From the NCBI GenBank assembly GCA_022827095.1, contig JAJDTP010000009.1, positions 186,001 through 250,000 of the forward strand: a stretch of DNA of 64,000 bases, read 5' to 3'. A program made the translations under genes and the position numbers. Below the pieces are notes generated by a model, which worked only from the letters and a program-made list of their open reading frames with translations, did not search any database and was not told the origin of the DNA. The DNA comes from Dehalococcoidia bacterium (GTDB lineage: Bacteria > Chloroflexota > Dehalococcoidia > Lucifugimonadales > UBA3495). Below are positions 52,101 through 60,176 of this stretch, in pieces. Each line of letters opens with the position of its first letter. Positions within the stretch are counted from its first letter, which is position 1.

Positions 52101-52391
52101 GCCAAGGTTGAACTTGCGCACAATTTCGGCGTCAAGGTCGTCGTGGGAATCCTTGGCCTCCCAATACCCCCGCGCCATCCGCAGCGTGTCCTTCACCGTA
52201 CCGTCTGGGATGACGCCCGTAGGCGTGCGAAGCTCGGAAACCAGCGTCAGCTTTTCCCGGTGCGCTAGGCAGTACTCGGCCAGGCAGTTCTGGAAAGCCG
52301 GCCTTATGACCAGTTCGTTATCAGACCCGCTGACCGCAACGAGTTGCTGCAGGCTTTCGTAATAGCGTTTGATGAGCGGGTAGTCGGGCAT
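49182..52391 (-). CDS. Type ISP-like restriction-modification protein (nuclease-methylase)
   Basis: The product has 1069 residues. PDG near residue 62 and YWEAKDSHDD near 76-78 form a D...ExK nuclease motif. Methylase motif I is RILDPATGTGTFV near 336-346 and motif IV VGNPPYN near 455-459. The C-terminal half carries recognition-like blocks. Full-length type ISP enzymes (about 1500 or more residues) also have a helicase between nuclease and methylase; that part is absent here. The segment at about residues 600-810 is lower in GC than the rest, which suggests a swapped recognition domain. Confidence 0.78.
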   Translation of the reverse strand: MPDYPLIKRYYESLQQLVAVSGSDNELVIRPAFQNCLAEYCLAHREKLTLVSELRTPTGVIPDGTVKDTLRMARGYWEAKDSHDDLDAEIVRKFNLGYPQENILFEDSRTAALIQSGGQAMRVDMTRPGELHRLIQRFLDYELPQIGEFRQARQQFKTDLPSVLEDLRAAVEAASAGNASYRNAAAAFLAVCHRTISPEISDADVREMLLQHILTKDIFLAIFRETQFHRYNNIARQLDDLEGTFFTGDVQRQAIDRLRHYYGAIGSAAWDITDYSEKQRFLKAIYEDFYQAYNPAAADRLGVVYTPNEVVDFIIRGTDHLLQKHFGKTLADDNVRILDPATGTGTFVTSLIDYLPTERLEYKYRNEIYANEVAILPYYIANLNIEYSYRERMGGYVEFPNLCFVDTLDNMDWQGQGASGGAVQRQAAFNLGGLSEENWLRVQEQNEQPISVIVGNPPYNANQQNENDNNKNREYPEIDRRISETYIAASTAQKTKQYDMYKRFIRWASDRLADDGIIGFVSNSAFLDARQDDGFRKVVADEFNELWAIDMKGNARTSGERRRQEGGNVFDDKIRVGVAIYFLVRRKGLDGFKVFYNDVRPYLKAPDKVDYIKDKTLTNFAFSEIAPDSKGQWLNQSDGTFERLLPLANRETKLAKSVADEQAVFGLYSQGVITARDEWVYDFDAQLLGIKVRAFIAEYEESRATYGGTQFDDAELGTAIKWTRDLKRQLRLDAPNIFDRLGVRRTVYRPFVAKELYFNPALNEMQYQLPSIFPDATSDANIVICFSGVASSKPFQVLATNTVPNFDTLEKTQCLPLYRYTPDSERVSNITEWGLRQINEHYRKDWGAHFDDTYPDGIGAEDIFAYTYAVLHDPVYRHDYRVDLLREFPRLPLYHDFDLWVQMGRELLDLHLGFETAVPYGLERRDNPDVEPQRAILRADKERGIIRLDEQTTLAGVPADAWRYQLGSRSALEWVLDQYKERKPRDPTIRERFNTYRFADHKERVIDLLRRVCTVSVGTMDVVDDMAYWKGDKLIVLGDRDKHEWAMLGLSQWFSRPNDLEMEAAWSET

Positions 52392-52400
52392 GATTTACGA

Positions 52401-52553
52401 TTATACTAAGCATCGCTGGACGTTGGCAAAATGGCCCGGCACTTTTGTTCTCCGATTTCCGCTGCTCAAACTACCTCGCGGGATCGTGCCACTGTCGTTC
52501 AGCAAGACTGCGATGGCTGGGGGCATATTTTCATCAAGGATGAACTGCGTCAC
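52401..52553 (-). pseudogene. Truncated DUF5615 PIN-like toxin
   Basis: A GTG four bases after the DUF433 stop starts VTQFILDENMPPAIAVLLND, the first block of DUF5615 proteins. The frame then continues for only 30 unrelated residues and stops. The remainder of the toxin is missing. It is the broken partner of the DUF433 gene next to it. Confidence 0.65.
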
Positions 52554-52556
52554 GAC

Positions 52557-52871
52557 TTACTCATGCCGGAACAGGCTTTCCAGCGTCGGAGCCTCTTCGC
52601 CTTCCTCCAGCGTCCATGCGTCGCTGTCCAGAAAGCTCCCCTCGAACTTCCATTGGGGGGTTCCGCCCGTCAGGTTTTCGCTGGCATACAGGAAACAGGC
52701 GCGTATGTCCTCGGGGGTCAGGTGGGGATAATACTTCACGATGTCTTCTTCTTTCGTCCCGCCGGCCAGCAGGCGGAGGACGAAAGCCACCGAGATGCGG
52801 GTTCCCTTTACGCACGGCCTGCCCCGCAAAATCTCGGGGTCGGATACTATGCGCTTGCGTAAATCAATCAC
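52557..52871 (-). CDS. DUF433 antitoxin, single domain
   Basis: The product has 104 residues from a GTG at 52871 with a GGAG site; longer frames begin upstream in non-coding DNA. IVSDPEILRGRPCVKGTRISVAFVLRLLAGGTKEEDIVKYYPHL is the DUF433 core, and an acidic C-terminal tail follows (LDSDAWTLEEGEEAPTLESL). It is a likely DNA-binding antitoxin whose toxin gene is truncated. Confidence 0.82.
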   Translation of the reverse strand: MIDLRKRIVSDPEILRGRPCVKGTRISVAFVLRLLAGGTKEEDIVKYYPHLTPEDIRACFLYASENLTGGTPQWKFEGSFLDSDAWTLEEGEEAPTLESLFRHE

Positions 52872-53090
52872 AATCGCCAACTCCGTTAGGAACACTCCGG
52901 CCAATAATGCTGGGGCATAACCTGATTGTAGCATCTCTGCTTGCGTAGTCGCCGCTTCCATGCTCGCCGCCAGGGTCGGCCCGGCGCCGCTCCCGTTTGG
53001 CAGTCCCGCCATTTCTGAGTAAACTTGCCATTGCAGCGTCGCCGCGAACCCCGGCCGACACTGGTCCAACCCGACAACAGGCGGACAGCA

Positions 53091-53708
53091 ATGAGCAGTA
53101 ATTGGGAAAGGCGCGAGTTCAACCTCCCCGAAGACCACGGGTGGACGGCAAAACCGGGCAACCGGATTTTCGTGGCTAACCAGGGAGCGGTGCGATTCGA
53201 GGTCCCTAACACGTGGATACTGGACATGCCCAAGGGCTCCCGGTCGTTCGTGTTTTTGGACCGGAAACCGGAGGCCGACGCCGACATCCGACTGGACGTC
53301 CGCGTGATGCCGCTGGCGGCCGCCCGTCCCGACGTGGACTGGTCGCAGTTGCAGCCGTGGGACGAACCGCCCATCGCTGACTGGCTGAAAAAGAACCTGG
53401 CCAGCGACGAACGCATTCCCACCCGGGTCGGGAATCCCCTCACCCTGCGGCTGGACGGAACGACCATCGTTTGGGCGGAGATGGATTTCATCGACCCGTT
53501 GGAGAAACGTCCGGCCCACACCCGCCTGTGCTACGCGATGAAGACACAAGCCGCGCTGCTGGCGATGATCGCCATGGACTACTGGGATGATCACGCCGAC
53601 CGGGCCAAGGCGGCCTGGAACGATATCCTGGGGACCCTGAAGGTCGGTGAGTTCATCGAAAGCCCTTTCCGTGGACCCGACCGCCGGTCTCGACGGAAAC
53701 AGCGCTAA
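53091..53708 (+). CDS. Hypothetical protein
   Basis: The product has 205 residues from the ATG at 53091; the upstream extension overlaps the region before the DUF433 gene. The N terminus is WERREFNLPEDHGWTAKPGNRIFVANQGAVRFEVPNTW, and a later block is ALLAMIAMDYWDDHADRAKAAWNDILGTLKVG. The even strand pattern and the tail resemble DUF1795/PsbP-like lipid-binding proteins, but without a signal peptide. Function unknown. Confidence 0.6.
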   Translation: MSSNWERREFNLPEDHGWTAKPGNRIFVANQGAVRFEVPNTWILDMPKGSRSFVFLDRKPEADADIRLDVRVMPLAAARPDVDWSQLQPWDEPPIADWLKKNLASDERIPTRVGNPLTLRLDGTTIVWAEMDFIDPLEKRPAHTRLCYAMKTQAALLAMIAMDYWDDHADRAKAAWNDILGTLKVGEFIESPFRGPDRRSRRKQR

Positions 53709-53762
53709 CAACGCCATCAACCACTAACACCCGATTACAACTACTGGACAACGGCAGGTAAC

Positions 53763-55013
53763 ATGACAGCTACACCCGCATCGGCCGGCATCAACTCCGC
53801 CCGCCTGAACGACCACCTGAACTCGCTGGGCGAAATCGGCCGTGACGAATTCGGGATGCAGCGAGTGGCGTTCTCCCGTCAGGACGTTGCCGGCCGCGAC
53901 TACGTCAGCAACCTGATGCGCCGAGCCGGCATGTCCGTCCGCATCGACCCGGCCGGCAACATCATCGGCCGAACCGAAGGCGCGGATCCCACTCTGCCCG
54001 CCATCGTCCTCGGATCGCACACCGACACGGTGCCCAGCGGCGGCGCGTACGACGGCGCCCTGGGTGTAATCGGAGCCATTGAGGTGGCGGAGGCGTTGCG
54101 GGACGCCGGTCGCACCGCCCGGCATCCCATCGAGGTGATGGTGTTCACCAACGAGGAGGGCACAAGCTTCCATCGCTGGTTGCTGGGCAGCCGGGCCATC
54201 GCGGGGCTATGGGAATCGGAGGACTTCGCGGCGGTGGCCGACGACGGGACAACTCTTGGGGAAACCTTACCGAACGTCGGGGGCAATATATCTCGAATCG
54301 AGGCGGCGCGCCGCCGACCCGAGGAGTTCGCCTGTTACTTTGAACTGCACATTGAGCAGGGGCCGACCCTGCACCGGGGCGGTTTCCCAATCGGAGTGGT
54401 CACCGGCATAACTGGCCGCTCGGTGTACCACGTGGACATCGTGGGCGAGGCCAACCATGCCGGCACCACGCCCATGGCGCTGCGGCGAGACGCCATGTCG
54501 GCAGCGGCGCAGATCGCCCTGGCCGTGCGTCGTATCGCCGGCGAGATGGAAGTGTGCCGGGTGGGTACGGTGGGCTCCATGGACGTGCATCCCAACGCCG
54601 GCAACGTGATCCCGGGTCGGGTGCAGATGGGCGTGGAGTTTCGGGACGAGCGGATGGAATCGCTGGCCGGCGCCGAGGTGGAGTTGCGCCGCACCGCCGA
54701 GGAAGTGGGGCATGCCGAGCAGGTGGCAATCACCGTGACCGCCCAGCGCAACACTCCGTCGGTGCCCATATCCGGGAACATGCAGCAGTTGGTCGCGGAC
54801 GCATCGGAGATGGCCGGCCTCGAACACGTCAGCTTGCCCAGTGGAGCCGGCCACGACGCCCAGGCCATCGCCGCGATAACGCCGGCGGCCATGTTGTTCG
54901 TGCCCAGCGTGGGCGGGATCAGCCACGCGCCCGCCGAGTACAGCACGCCGGAGGATTGCGCCAACGGGGCCCAGGTGCTGCTGAACGCGCTGCTGCTGGC
55001 CGATGAACGGTGA
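53763..55013 (+). CDS. M20-family Zn-hydrolase (N-carbamoyl-L-amino acid hydrolase/allantoate amidohydrolase type)
   Basis: The product has 416 residues. IVLGSHTDTVPSGGAYDGALGV carries the first two metal ligands, VFTNEEGTSF the bridging Glu, FELHIEQGPTL the third His and SGAGHDAQ the last. AIMPTVG-type regions are missing but not needed. The enzyme splits carbamoyl or amide groups from amino-acid-like substrates. A CoxG-like gene follows in the same direction. Confidence 0.9.
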   Translation: MTATPASAGINSARLNDHLNSLGEIGRDEFGMQRVAFSRQDVAGRDYVSNLMRRAGMSVRIDPAGNIIGRTEGADPTLPAIVLGSHTDTVPSGGAYDGALGVIGAIEVAEALRDAGRTARHPIEVMVFTNEEGTSFHRWLLGSRAIAGLWESEDFAAVADDGTTLGETLPNVGGNISRIEAARRRPEEFACYFELHIEQGPTLHRGGFPIGVVTGITGRSVYHVDIVGEANHAGTTPMALRRDAMSAAAQIALAVRRIAGEMEVCRVGTVGSMDVHPNAGNVIPGRVQMGVEFRDERMESLAGAEVELRRTAEEVGHAEQVAITVTAQRNTPSVPISGNMQQLVADASEMAGLEHVSLPSGAGHDAQAIAAITPAAMLFVPSVGGISHAPAEYSTPEDCANGAQVLLNALLLADER

Positions 55014-55073
55014 TTGATAGTCAGAAAACCGGGTGCGCGTGAGGGGACGATTGCCCCTGCTATAATCGCCGCC

Positions 55074-55508
55074 ATGGAACTTTCTGCCGATTACCATTTC
55101 GACAAGGAACCGCAGGCCGTCTGGGACGCGCTGATGAACCCGGACGTGCTGGCCGGCTGCATCCCGGGCTGCCGCGGCATCGAGCCGGACGGGCCGGACC
55201 GCTACCGCGCCAGCGCGACGGTGCGCGTGGGACCGATCAGCGGGAATTTCACCGCCACGGTGGCGTTGTCGGAGCTCGACCCGCCGAACTCCTACAAAAT
55301 GGCCATCGAGGGTTCCGGCAACCTGGGCTTTGCCAGCGGCGTGTCCAGCGTCACGCTCTCGCCCGGCGCGAACGGTGGGACCGACCTGCACGTGGATACC
55401 GACGGTCAGGTGGGCGGCGCCGTGGCCCGGGTCGGCCAGCGCATGATGGGTTCGGTGGCGAAGAGCATGATGGACCGGTTCTTTGGCTGCCTGGCCGAAT
55501 CGGCGTGA
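55074..55508 (+). CDS. CoxG/SRPBCC-family protein
   Basis: The product has 144 residues from the ATG at 55074. MELSADYHFDKEPQAVWDALMNPDVLAGCIPGCRGIE is the typical start of the CoxG (PF06240-like) family, and a C-terminal helix QRMMGSVAKSMMDRFFGCL follows. SRPBCC folds bind hydrophobic ligands. No CO dehydrogenase genes are in the window, so the name reflects the family only. Confidence 0.85.
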   Translation: MELSADYHFDKEPQAVWDALMNPDVLAGCIPGCRGIEPDGPDRYRASATVRVGPISGNFTATVALSELDPPNSYKMAIEGSGNLGFASGVSSVTLSPGANGGTDLHVDTDGQVGGAVARVGQRMMGSVAKSMMDRFFGCLAESA

Positions 55509-55520
55509 GTAGATCTTGTG

Positions 55521-55611
55521 GTCATTGCGAGGAGCGTAGCGACGCGGCAATCTCGCTGCGCAGACGAACCCGTTAATTTGACGAGATTGCCACGCTCCGC
55601 TCGCAATGACA
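55521..55611. repeat. Palindromic repeat, copy 3
   Basis: The ends are GTCATTGCGAGGAGCGTAGC and GCTCCGCTCGCAATGAC as inverted repeats. This is the inner unit of the elements at 10.3 and 46.6 kb without their outer arms. A CCGGGTGCGCGTGAGGGG piece of the outer arm lies at 55030-55047. It sits between CoxG and TenA genes. Confidence 0.85.
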
Positions 55612-55630
55612 TCTCAATGGAGCAAGTGAT

Positions 55631-56308
55631 ATGTCCTTCACCAACGAACTGCGAGCCAAGTATCATGACCAGTGGGAAGCCATGGTCACACATCCCTTCG
55701 TGCTGGAGATGGGCGACGGGAGCCTGGACATCGCCAAATTCCGCAGCTACTTCCGGCAGGACTATGTCTTCTGCAAGGATCTGGTGAAGCTGACGTCCTT
55801 CGCCATCGCCAAGGCGGCGCCGGACTACGAGGCAGGCAAGATACTCAACGGGTTCCTCTCCAACTTCCTGTCCGCCGAGAACGACCTGTTCCTCAACGGC
55901 TTCCACGACTTGGGCGTCACGGCGGAACAGTACCTGGAGACCGAGGCCAACCCCGTGACCCAAGGCTTCGGCGACTTCATGGTTCGGACCGCGCTGGAGG
56001 GCGATTTCGATGACCTGATCGCGCTGTTCTACGTGACCGAGGGCACCTACCTGGACTGGGCGGAACGGCTCATTAACTCAGGGGCGCAACCCAACAACGC
56101 CGTGTACCAGGGCTGGATCGACATCCACAGCCCCGCCGTGCTGGCCGACGTGGTGGCCTGGTTCGCCGAGCGGCTGAACGATGCGGGTGGATGGGCCAGT
56201 GAGACCAAGGCCGCCAACCTGGAGCGCATCTTCCGCACCACCCTGCGCTACGAGTACCAGTTTTGGGAGGCATGCTACCACGGGTGGGACTGGCACGACC
56301 GAAACTGA
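55631..56308 (+). CDS. tenA: TenA-family thiaminase II-like protein
   Basis: The product has 225 residues. HPFVLEMGDGSLDIAKFRSYFRQDYVF and FLSAENDLFLNGFHDLGV are family blocks. The segment DDLIALFYVTEGTYLDWAERL corresponds to the active-site region where TenA_C enzymes have a Cys; here no Cys is present, so it is probably a Cys-lacking TenA_E-type protein that salvages or hydrolyses thiamin breakdown products. The length is standard. No other thiamin genes are adjacent. Confidence 0.82.
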   Translation: MSFTNELRAKYHDQWEAMVTHPFVLEMGDGSLDIAKFRSYFRQDYVFCKDLVKLTSFAIAKAAPDYEAGKILNGFLSNFLSAENDLFLNGFHDLGVTAEQYLETEANPVTQGFGDFMVRTALEGDFDDLIALFYVTEGTYLDWAERLINSGAQPNNAVYQGWIDIHSPAVLADVVAWFAERLNDAGGWASETKAANLERIFRTTLRYEYQFWEACYHGWDWHDRN

Positions 56309-56319
56309 CGGAGGCGGCC

Positions 56320-56610
56320 ATGAACGATACGGCCCGCAATACGTAACCCGATCTCAGGCAACAGGCCCGAGAGCGCGTCGCCGCCAAACTTTCCTTCTTC
56401 GTGCATCTTGCCGTGTACGTCGCGGTCAATGTTCTGCTGGTAGCGGTCAACCTGCTGACCGTACCGGAGCATCTGTGGTTCTACTGGCCCATGCTCGGCT
56501 GGGGGATCGGCGTCATAGTCCACGGTGCGGTCGTGCTGTTGTACACCAAGTGGAACTCCGTGGTCGGTGGCATGGAAGAACGCGAACTGCGCAGGTTGCA
56601 GGGAGAGTGA
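56320..56610 (+). pseudogene. 2TM-domain protein with an in-frame stop
   Basis: The ATG at 56320 has GGAGG upstream and gives MNDTARNT, then a TAA at 56344. The same frame continues PDLRQQARERVAAKLSFFVH then LAVYVAVNVLLVAVN and LWFYWPMLGWGIGVIVHGAVVLLY, a clear 2TM domain. Without the TAA the whole reading frame is a normal small 2TM protein. It is either a new pseudogene, a read-through case or a reading error. An internal start at 56401 has no ribosome site. Confidence 0.7.
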
Positions 56611-56726
56611 GCCATCGGCTCGGGGTGTAAAGCCATCCCGTAACTTGCCATTCCTACCGCATGGTGGCAACCTTGCGGCCAGTCAAATCGGCGCAGGGTG
56701 ACCGCGCCGTTACGGAGGGAATGACC

Positions 56727-57650
56727 ATGACCACCAATCGACAAGCCCCCAGCAAAGAGGAAGTCCTCGGTTATCTCAAGGATGACGTGAACTGGGGCCG
56801 CTGGGGTCCCGACGACCAGAAGGGCGCGGTCAACATGGTTGACGACGCCAAGCGGCTGCGGGCCGCCGGCCTGGTCAAGACGGGCCGGGCGGTGTCGCTG
56901 AGCCGGGAGTTTCCCGTCACGCCGGCGCCCAACAACCCGACTCCGGCCATCCACTACATGCGCAAAGGCCCCCGCGAGCCGGGCGGCGGCATGTCCACCG
57001 ACTACTACGGTATCTCCTACCACGGCACGGCGACCACGCACCTGGACGCGCTGTGCCACGTCTGGGACCACAACGGGATGTGGAACGGCAAGGATCCCAA
57101 TGAGATGATCCAGTTCGACGGCGCCAAGTACGGCTCGGTGGAACACTGGAAGGAGGGCATCATCACGCGGGGCGTACTGTTGGACGTGCCGCGACACCGG
57201 GGCACCGACTACGTGACCCAGGAGACGCCGATCCACGGCTGGGAACTGCAGGATATCTGCGATGCCCAGGGCGTGCAGATGGAGCCGGGCGACGCGCTGG
57301 TGGTGTACGGCGGCCGCGAGAAATGGAACGCCGACGGCAACGCCATCTGGGGCAGCGATGCGACGCAGCGACCGGGATTACACGCCTCGTGCCTGAAGTT
57401 CATCCGTCAGAGCGACTGTTGCGTGCTGGTATGGGACATGATGGACCACACGCCCAACGGGTACGACCTGCCGTGGTCAGTGCACGGGAGCATCTTCGCC
57501 TACGGCATCGGCCTCCTGGACAACGCGCTGCTGCAACCACTGGCGGAGGCCTGCGCTGAGGAGGGCCGCTGGGAGTTCATGCTGACCATCAACCCGCTGC
57601 GGGTGGTGGGCGGCACCGGCTCCCCGGTGAACCCGGTGGCGATACTGTAG
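56727..57650 (+). CDS. Cyclase-family (kynurenine formamidase-like) metal hydrolase
   Basis: The product has 307 residues. The ATG at 56727 is eight bases after GGAGG; an ATG six bases earlier is too close. The metal motif reads YHGTATTHLDALCHVW, a variant of H-x-G-T-H-x-D-x-P-x-H. HRGTDYVTQETPIHGWEL and DDALVVYGGREK-type blocks follow. Members hydrolyse amide or lactone bonds, e.g. N-formylkynurenine or cyclic imides. Substrate unknown. Confidence 0.85.
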   Translation: MTTNRQAPSKEEVLGYLKDDVNWGRWGPDDQKGAVNMVDDAKRLRAAGLVKTGRAVSLSREFPVTPAPNNPTPAIHYMRKGPREPGGGMSTDYYGISYHGTATTHLDALCHVWDHNGMWNGKDPNEMIQFDGAKYGSVEHWKEGIITRGVLLDVPRHRGTDYVTQETPIHGWELQDICDAQGVQMEPGDALVVYGGREKWNADGNAIWGSDATQRPGLHASCLKFIRQSDCCVLVWDMMDHTPNGYDLPWSVHGSIFAYGIGLLDNALLQPLAEACAEEGRWEFMLTINPLRVVGGTGSPVNPVAIL

Positions 57651-57671
57651 ACGGGGTTCCGGCGGCGGCCG

Positions 57672-57992
57672 ATGCCTACTTTGCTGGAGCAAATCCAGGC
57701 GTTGGCCGCCGGGCGGTGGGATCCTAGTGGACACGGGCGAATGCGACGTGACCAGCGGGGGATCCAAAACTCAGACCTAGTCCATGGGCTTGCCCATGCG
57801 ATAGTAGTGGAATTGTACAATGACCCGGGCGAACGACCCGCAGTGTTATTATTGCAGCACGACCGTAGCGGTGCTTCGCTTCACGTAATTTGGGGATTTG
57901 ATGCCGACACCGGCGACGCGCTGGTAATCACTGCGTATTACCCGGGGCTCGACCGCTGGGAACCTGACTTGATAACCAGGAAGCAAAGATGA
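57672..57992 (+). CDS. DUF4258-like (RelE-fold) protein
   Basis: The product has 106 residues. The C-terminal block SLHVIWGFDADTGDALVITAYYPGLDRWEPDL is the pattern of DUF4258 toxins (LHVV...VVTVY.PD...W). The N-terminal part is unusual and longer. The stop overlaps the next start (ATGA), so the two are translated together. In classical systems the partner is a YgiT-type protein; here it is not, so a new pair is possible. Confidence 0.55.
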   Translation: MPTLLEQIQALAAGRWDPSGHGRMRRDQRGIQNSDLVHGLAHAIVVELYNDPGERPAVLLLQHDRSGASLHVIWGFDADTGDALVITAYYPGLDRWEPDLITRKQR

Positions 57993-58540
57993 ACTTTACG
58001 ACCTTTGAATATTTCTCCCGCATGGTCTACCACCGCGGCTATGCTGTTCGTATGGAAATGCGCATCCCCGACCCTAACGAGTGCCCGTTTCCATATATTC
58101 TGATATTTGACTTGGATAGGGTTGAGGATTTTCAGGATGCGATTGACCATGGCTACCTGGACGTAGCTGCTTCTCACGGCGACCTGTACCGAATGATCCC
58201 TCTGGACATCTCGCCCAAGGGCAATGGAGAATTGGCGCCACGCTATAAGCGGTATCGCACTCGATTGGAAGACGCCAACGGATATGTTGTGGAAATACAG
58301 ACCGAACTCAAGGGCATCGGTTCGCCATGGGCGGCCAGCGTATCCCTCCCGGACTGCGACCGCCTCGACGCTGCCCGCTCCGCTCTCCAGTCCGGCGACT
58401 TAGAAAGCGCCGCACAGTACGGCAAGGTCTATCGACTTGAGCCGGTGGACGTGAAGCCAGTGGTTAAACCATGGAGTCCTTCTCAGAAGGACGCTGAGCG
58501 TGAGGCGGAGCATCAGGCCGAGGCCCAGCCGGCTAACTAA
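57989..58540 (+). CDS. Hypothetical partner of the DUF4258-like protein
   Basis: The product has 183 residues. It is a soluble protein with two similar strand/turn blocks (RMEMRIPDPNECPFPYILIFDLDRVEDFQ near 20-48 and EIQTELKGIGSPWAASVSLPDCDRLD near 98-124). These blocks may be an internal repeat. The C-terminal tail is acidic and Ala/Glu-rich (EREAEHQAEAQPAN). Its start overlaps the DUF4258-like stop by ATGA and its end overlaps the convergent amidohydrolase by 8 bases. Function unknown. Confidence 0.6.
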   Translation: MNFTTFEYFSRMVYHRGYAVRMEMRIPDPNECPFPYILIFDLDRVEDFQDAIDHGYLDVAASHGDLYRMIPLDISPKGNGELAPRYKRYRTRLEDANGYVVEIQTELKGIGSPWAASVSLPDCDRLDAARSALQSGDLESAAQYGKVYRLEPVDVKPVVKPWSPSQKDAEREAEHQAEAQPAN

Positions 58541-59744
58541 CCGCCGTTTCCCGCTTATCCGAAACTACCCGCCCGCCCTTAATCACCAGCCGCAACTGGC
58601 GCAGGTTGTGGATGTCGTCCAGGGGGTTGGCGCCGACCACGATGAGGTCGGCGAGTTTGCCGGCCTCTACGGTGCCCAGCTGATCGCCGACGCGGCATAG
58701 CTCGGCGGCGTTGCGGGTGGCGGCGATCAGGGTCTGCCAGGTGGTGGCGCCGTCGCGGACCCACAGGCCCATCTCCAGCAGTGCAGCCTCGCGCAGGGGG
58801 CGGATGTCGGAACCCAGAGCCATCTTCGCTCCGGAATCAAGAGCGCGGCGGAACCAATAGGCGTGCTCGTCGGCGGCTGCGTCGGCGCGGCACTGCAACT
58901 CCTGGGCGATGTTGCGCTGGGCCAGCCAGCGCCGCTCGTAGTCGTTTTGGGCCTGGCCCTCGGTCAGGTGGGAGATGGCCAGGGTGGGCACGTACCAGGT
59001 GGGGGACTCGGCCAGGGTGGCGATGCACTCCTCGTCCATGATGTAGCCGTGCTCCACGGTATGCGCGCCCAGGCGCAGGGCGGACTTGACCGCGTCGGGA
59101 TTTGCCGCGTGGGCCATGACCGGAAACTCGCGTTGGCGGGCGATGGCGAAGGCGGCGGTGAGCTCATCTTCGAGGAAGAACGAGTGCCAATGGCGGTCCC
59201 AGTCGGGGCCCATGATGCCGCCGGTGAGGTTCAGTTTGATGTGGTCGACGCCGTTCTTGATCTGTTCGCGGATGGCCTGGACGAAGCCGTAGGGGCCGTC
59301 GCACTCCCTCGCCTGTCCCGAGGTCAGGAAGTGGCCGCCGGTGGTGGTGAGGAAGTAGCCGGAGGCGAAGACGCGGGGGCCGACCACGTCGCCGGAGTCG
59401 AAAGCACGCTTCCAGGCCACGTCCATGAAGTGGGCCGCCCCGCCGCAGCGGACGGCGGTGACGCCGCCCTCGGTCAGAGCCGACGAGAGGGCACGGCCGA
59501 AGTTGGCGGTCTCCTGGGCCACGGTCATGCCGGGCGGCACGGGATACTCGGGGTGGATGTGAACGTCCCACAGGCCGGGCAGCAGGAACGCGCCGCGCAG
59601 GTCAATGACGCGGGCGTTGGAAGACGCAGCATGGCCGGAGCCAACCCCCACGATGCGGTCGTCATCGATTACCACGGTGGCATCCGGCGTGACGTCCTCG
59701 GTGACGCAATCGATGAGGTTGGCGTTGGTGAGGATCAGAGTCAT
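58533..59744 (-). CDS. Metal-dependent amidohydrolase
   Basis: The product has 403 residues from the ATG at 59744 with GGAGG upstream. WDVHIHPEYP provides HxH, HIKLNLTGG the carbamylated or metal-bridging Lys, VMAHAANPDAVKSAL the third His, AHTVEHGYIMDEE the fourth and LGSDIRP the Asp. The layout is that of imidazolonepropionase-related amidohydrolases of dipeptidase or prolidase type. Substrate unknown. Confidence 0.85.
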   Translation of the reverse strand: MTLILTNANLIDCVTEDVTPDATVVIDDDRIVGVGSGHAASSNARVIDLRGAFLLPGLWDVHIHPEYPVPPGMTVAQETANFGRALSSALTEGGVTAVRCGGAAHFMDVAWKRAFDSGDVVGPRVFASGYFLTTTGGHFLTSGQARECDGPYGFVQAIREQIKNGVDHIKLNLTGGIMGPDWDRHWHSFFLEDELTAAFAIARQREFPVMAHAANPDAVKSALRLGAHTVEHGYIMDEECIATLAESPTWYVPTLAISHLTEGQAQNDYERRWLAQRNIAQELQCRADAAADEHAYWFRRALDSGAKMALGSDIRPLREAALLEMGLWVRDGATTWQTLIAATRNAAELCRVGDQLGTVEAGKLADLIVVGANPLDDIHNLRQLRLVIKGGRVVSDKRETAVS

Positions 59745-60176
59745 GGTGGAACCTCCGGCGGACGGCATTATACGGCACGGGCCGGAGGATTGCGGGTCGG
59801 CAGGGCGCAGGTGAATACCGCTGCCGACCGGAGAAGCGAGGTTTACGTTGCTATGGACAGCCTCCAGGATTTTGATGGCGCAGGCGATGGATTTACGATT
59901 GATGACCAGGTCTCGGAGCGGTTATCAGCCCCACGGCCGGGGGTGTTGCGCTATGCTTTTTGCTCTCATTATCCGTGCCCACGGCACGGCGGGCTGTGGC
60001 GGGCCCGGTGGCCGGGAGACTACCCTGGGTAAGATGATCAGAGACAGTCTCCCATGACGCCGTTTAGCGACTTGGATGCTGATCTGGGTGGCCGTTTTCG
60101 CCCGAGACCTGGTCGGGAAAGGATATCACCTGCGGGACACAGGATAGCACGGACGTTCTGTATGGGTCAAAGGGCA

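Noticed and set aside
55074-55508. Part of a CO dehydrogenase operon
   Set aside because: CoxG-type genes often occur alone, and no coxSML genes are in the window.
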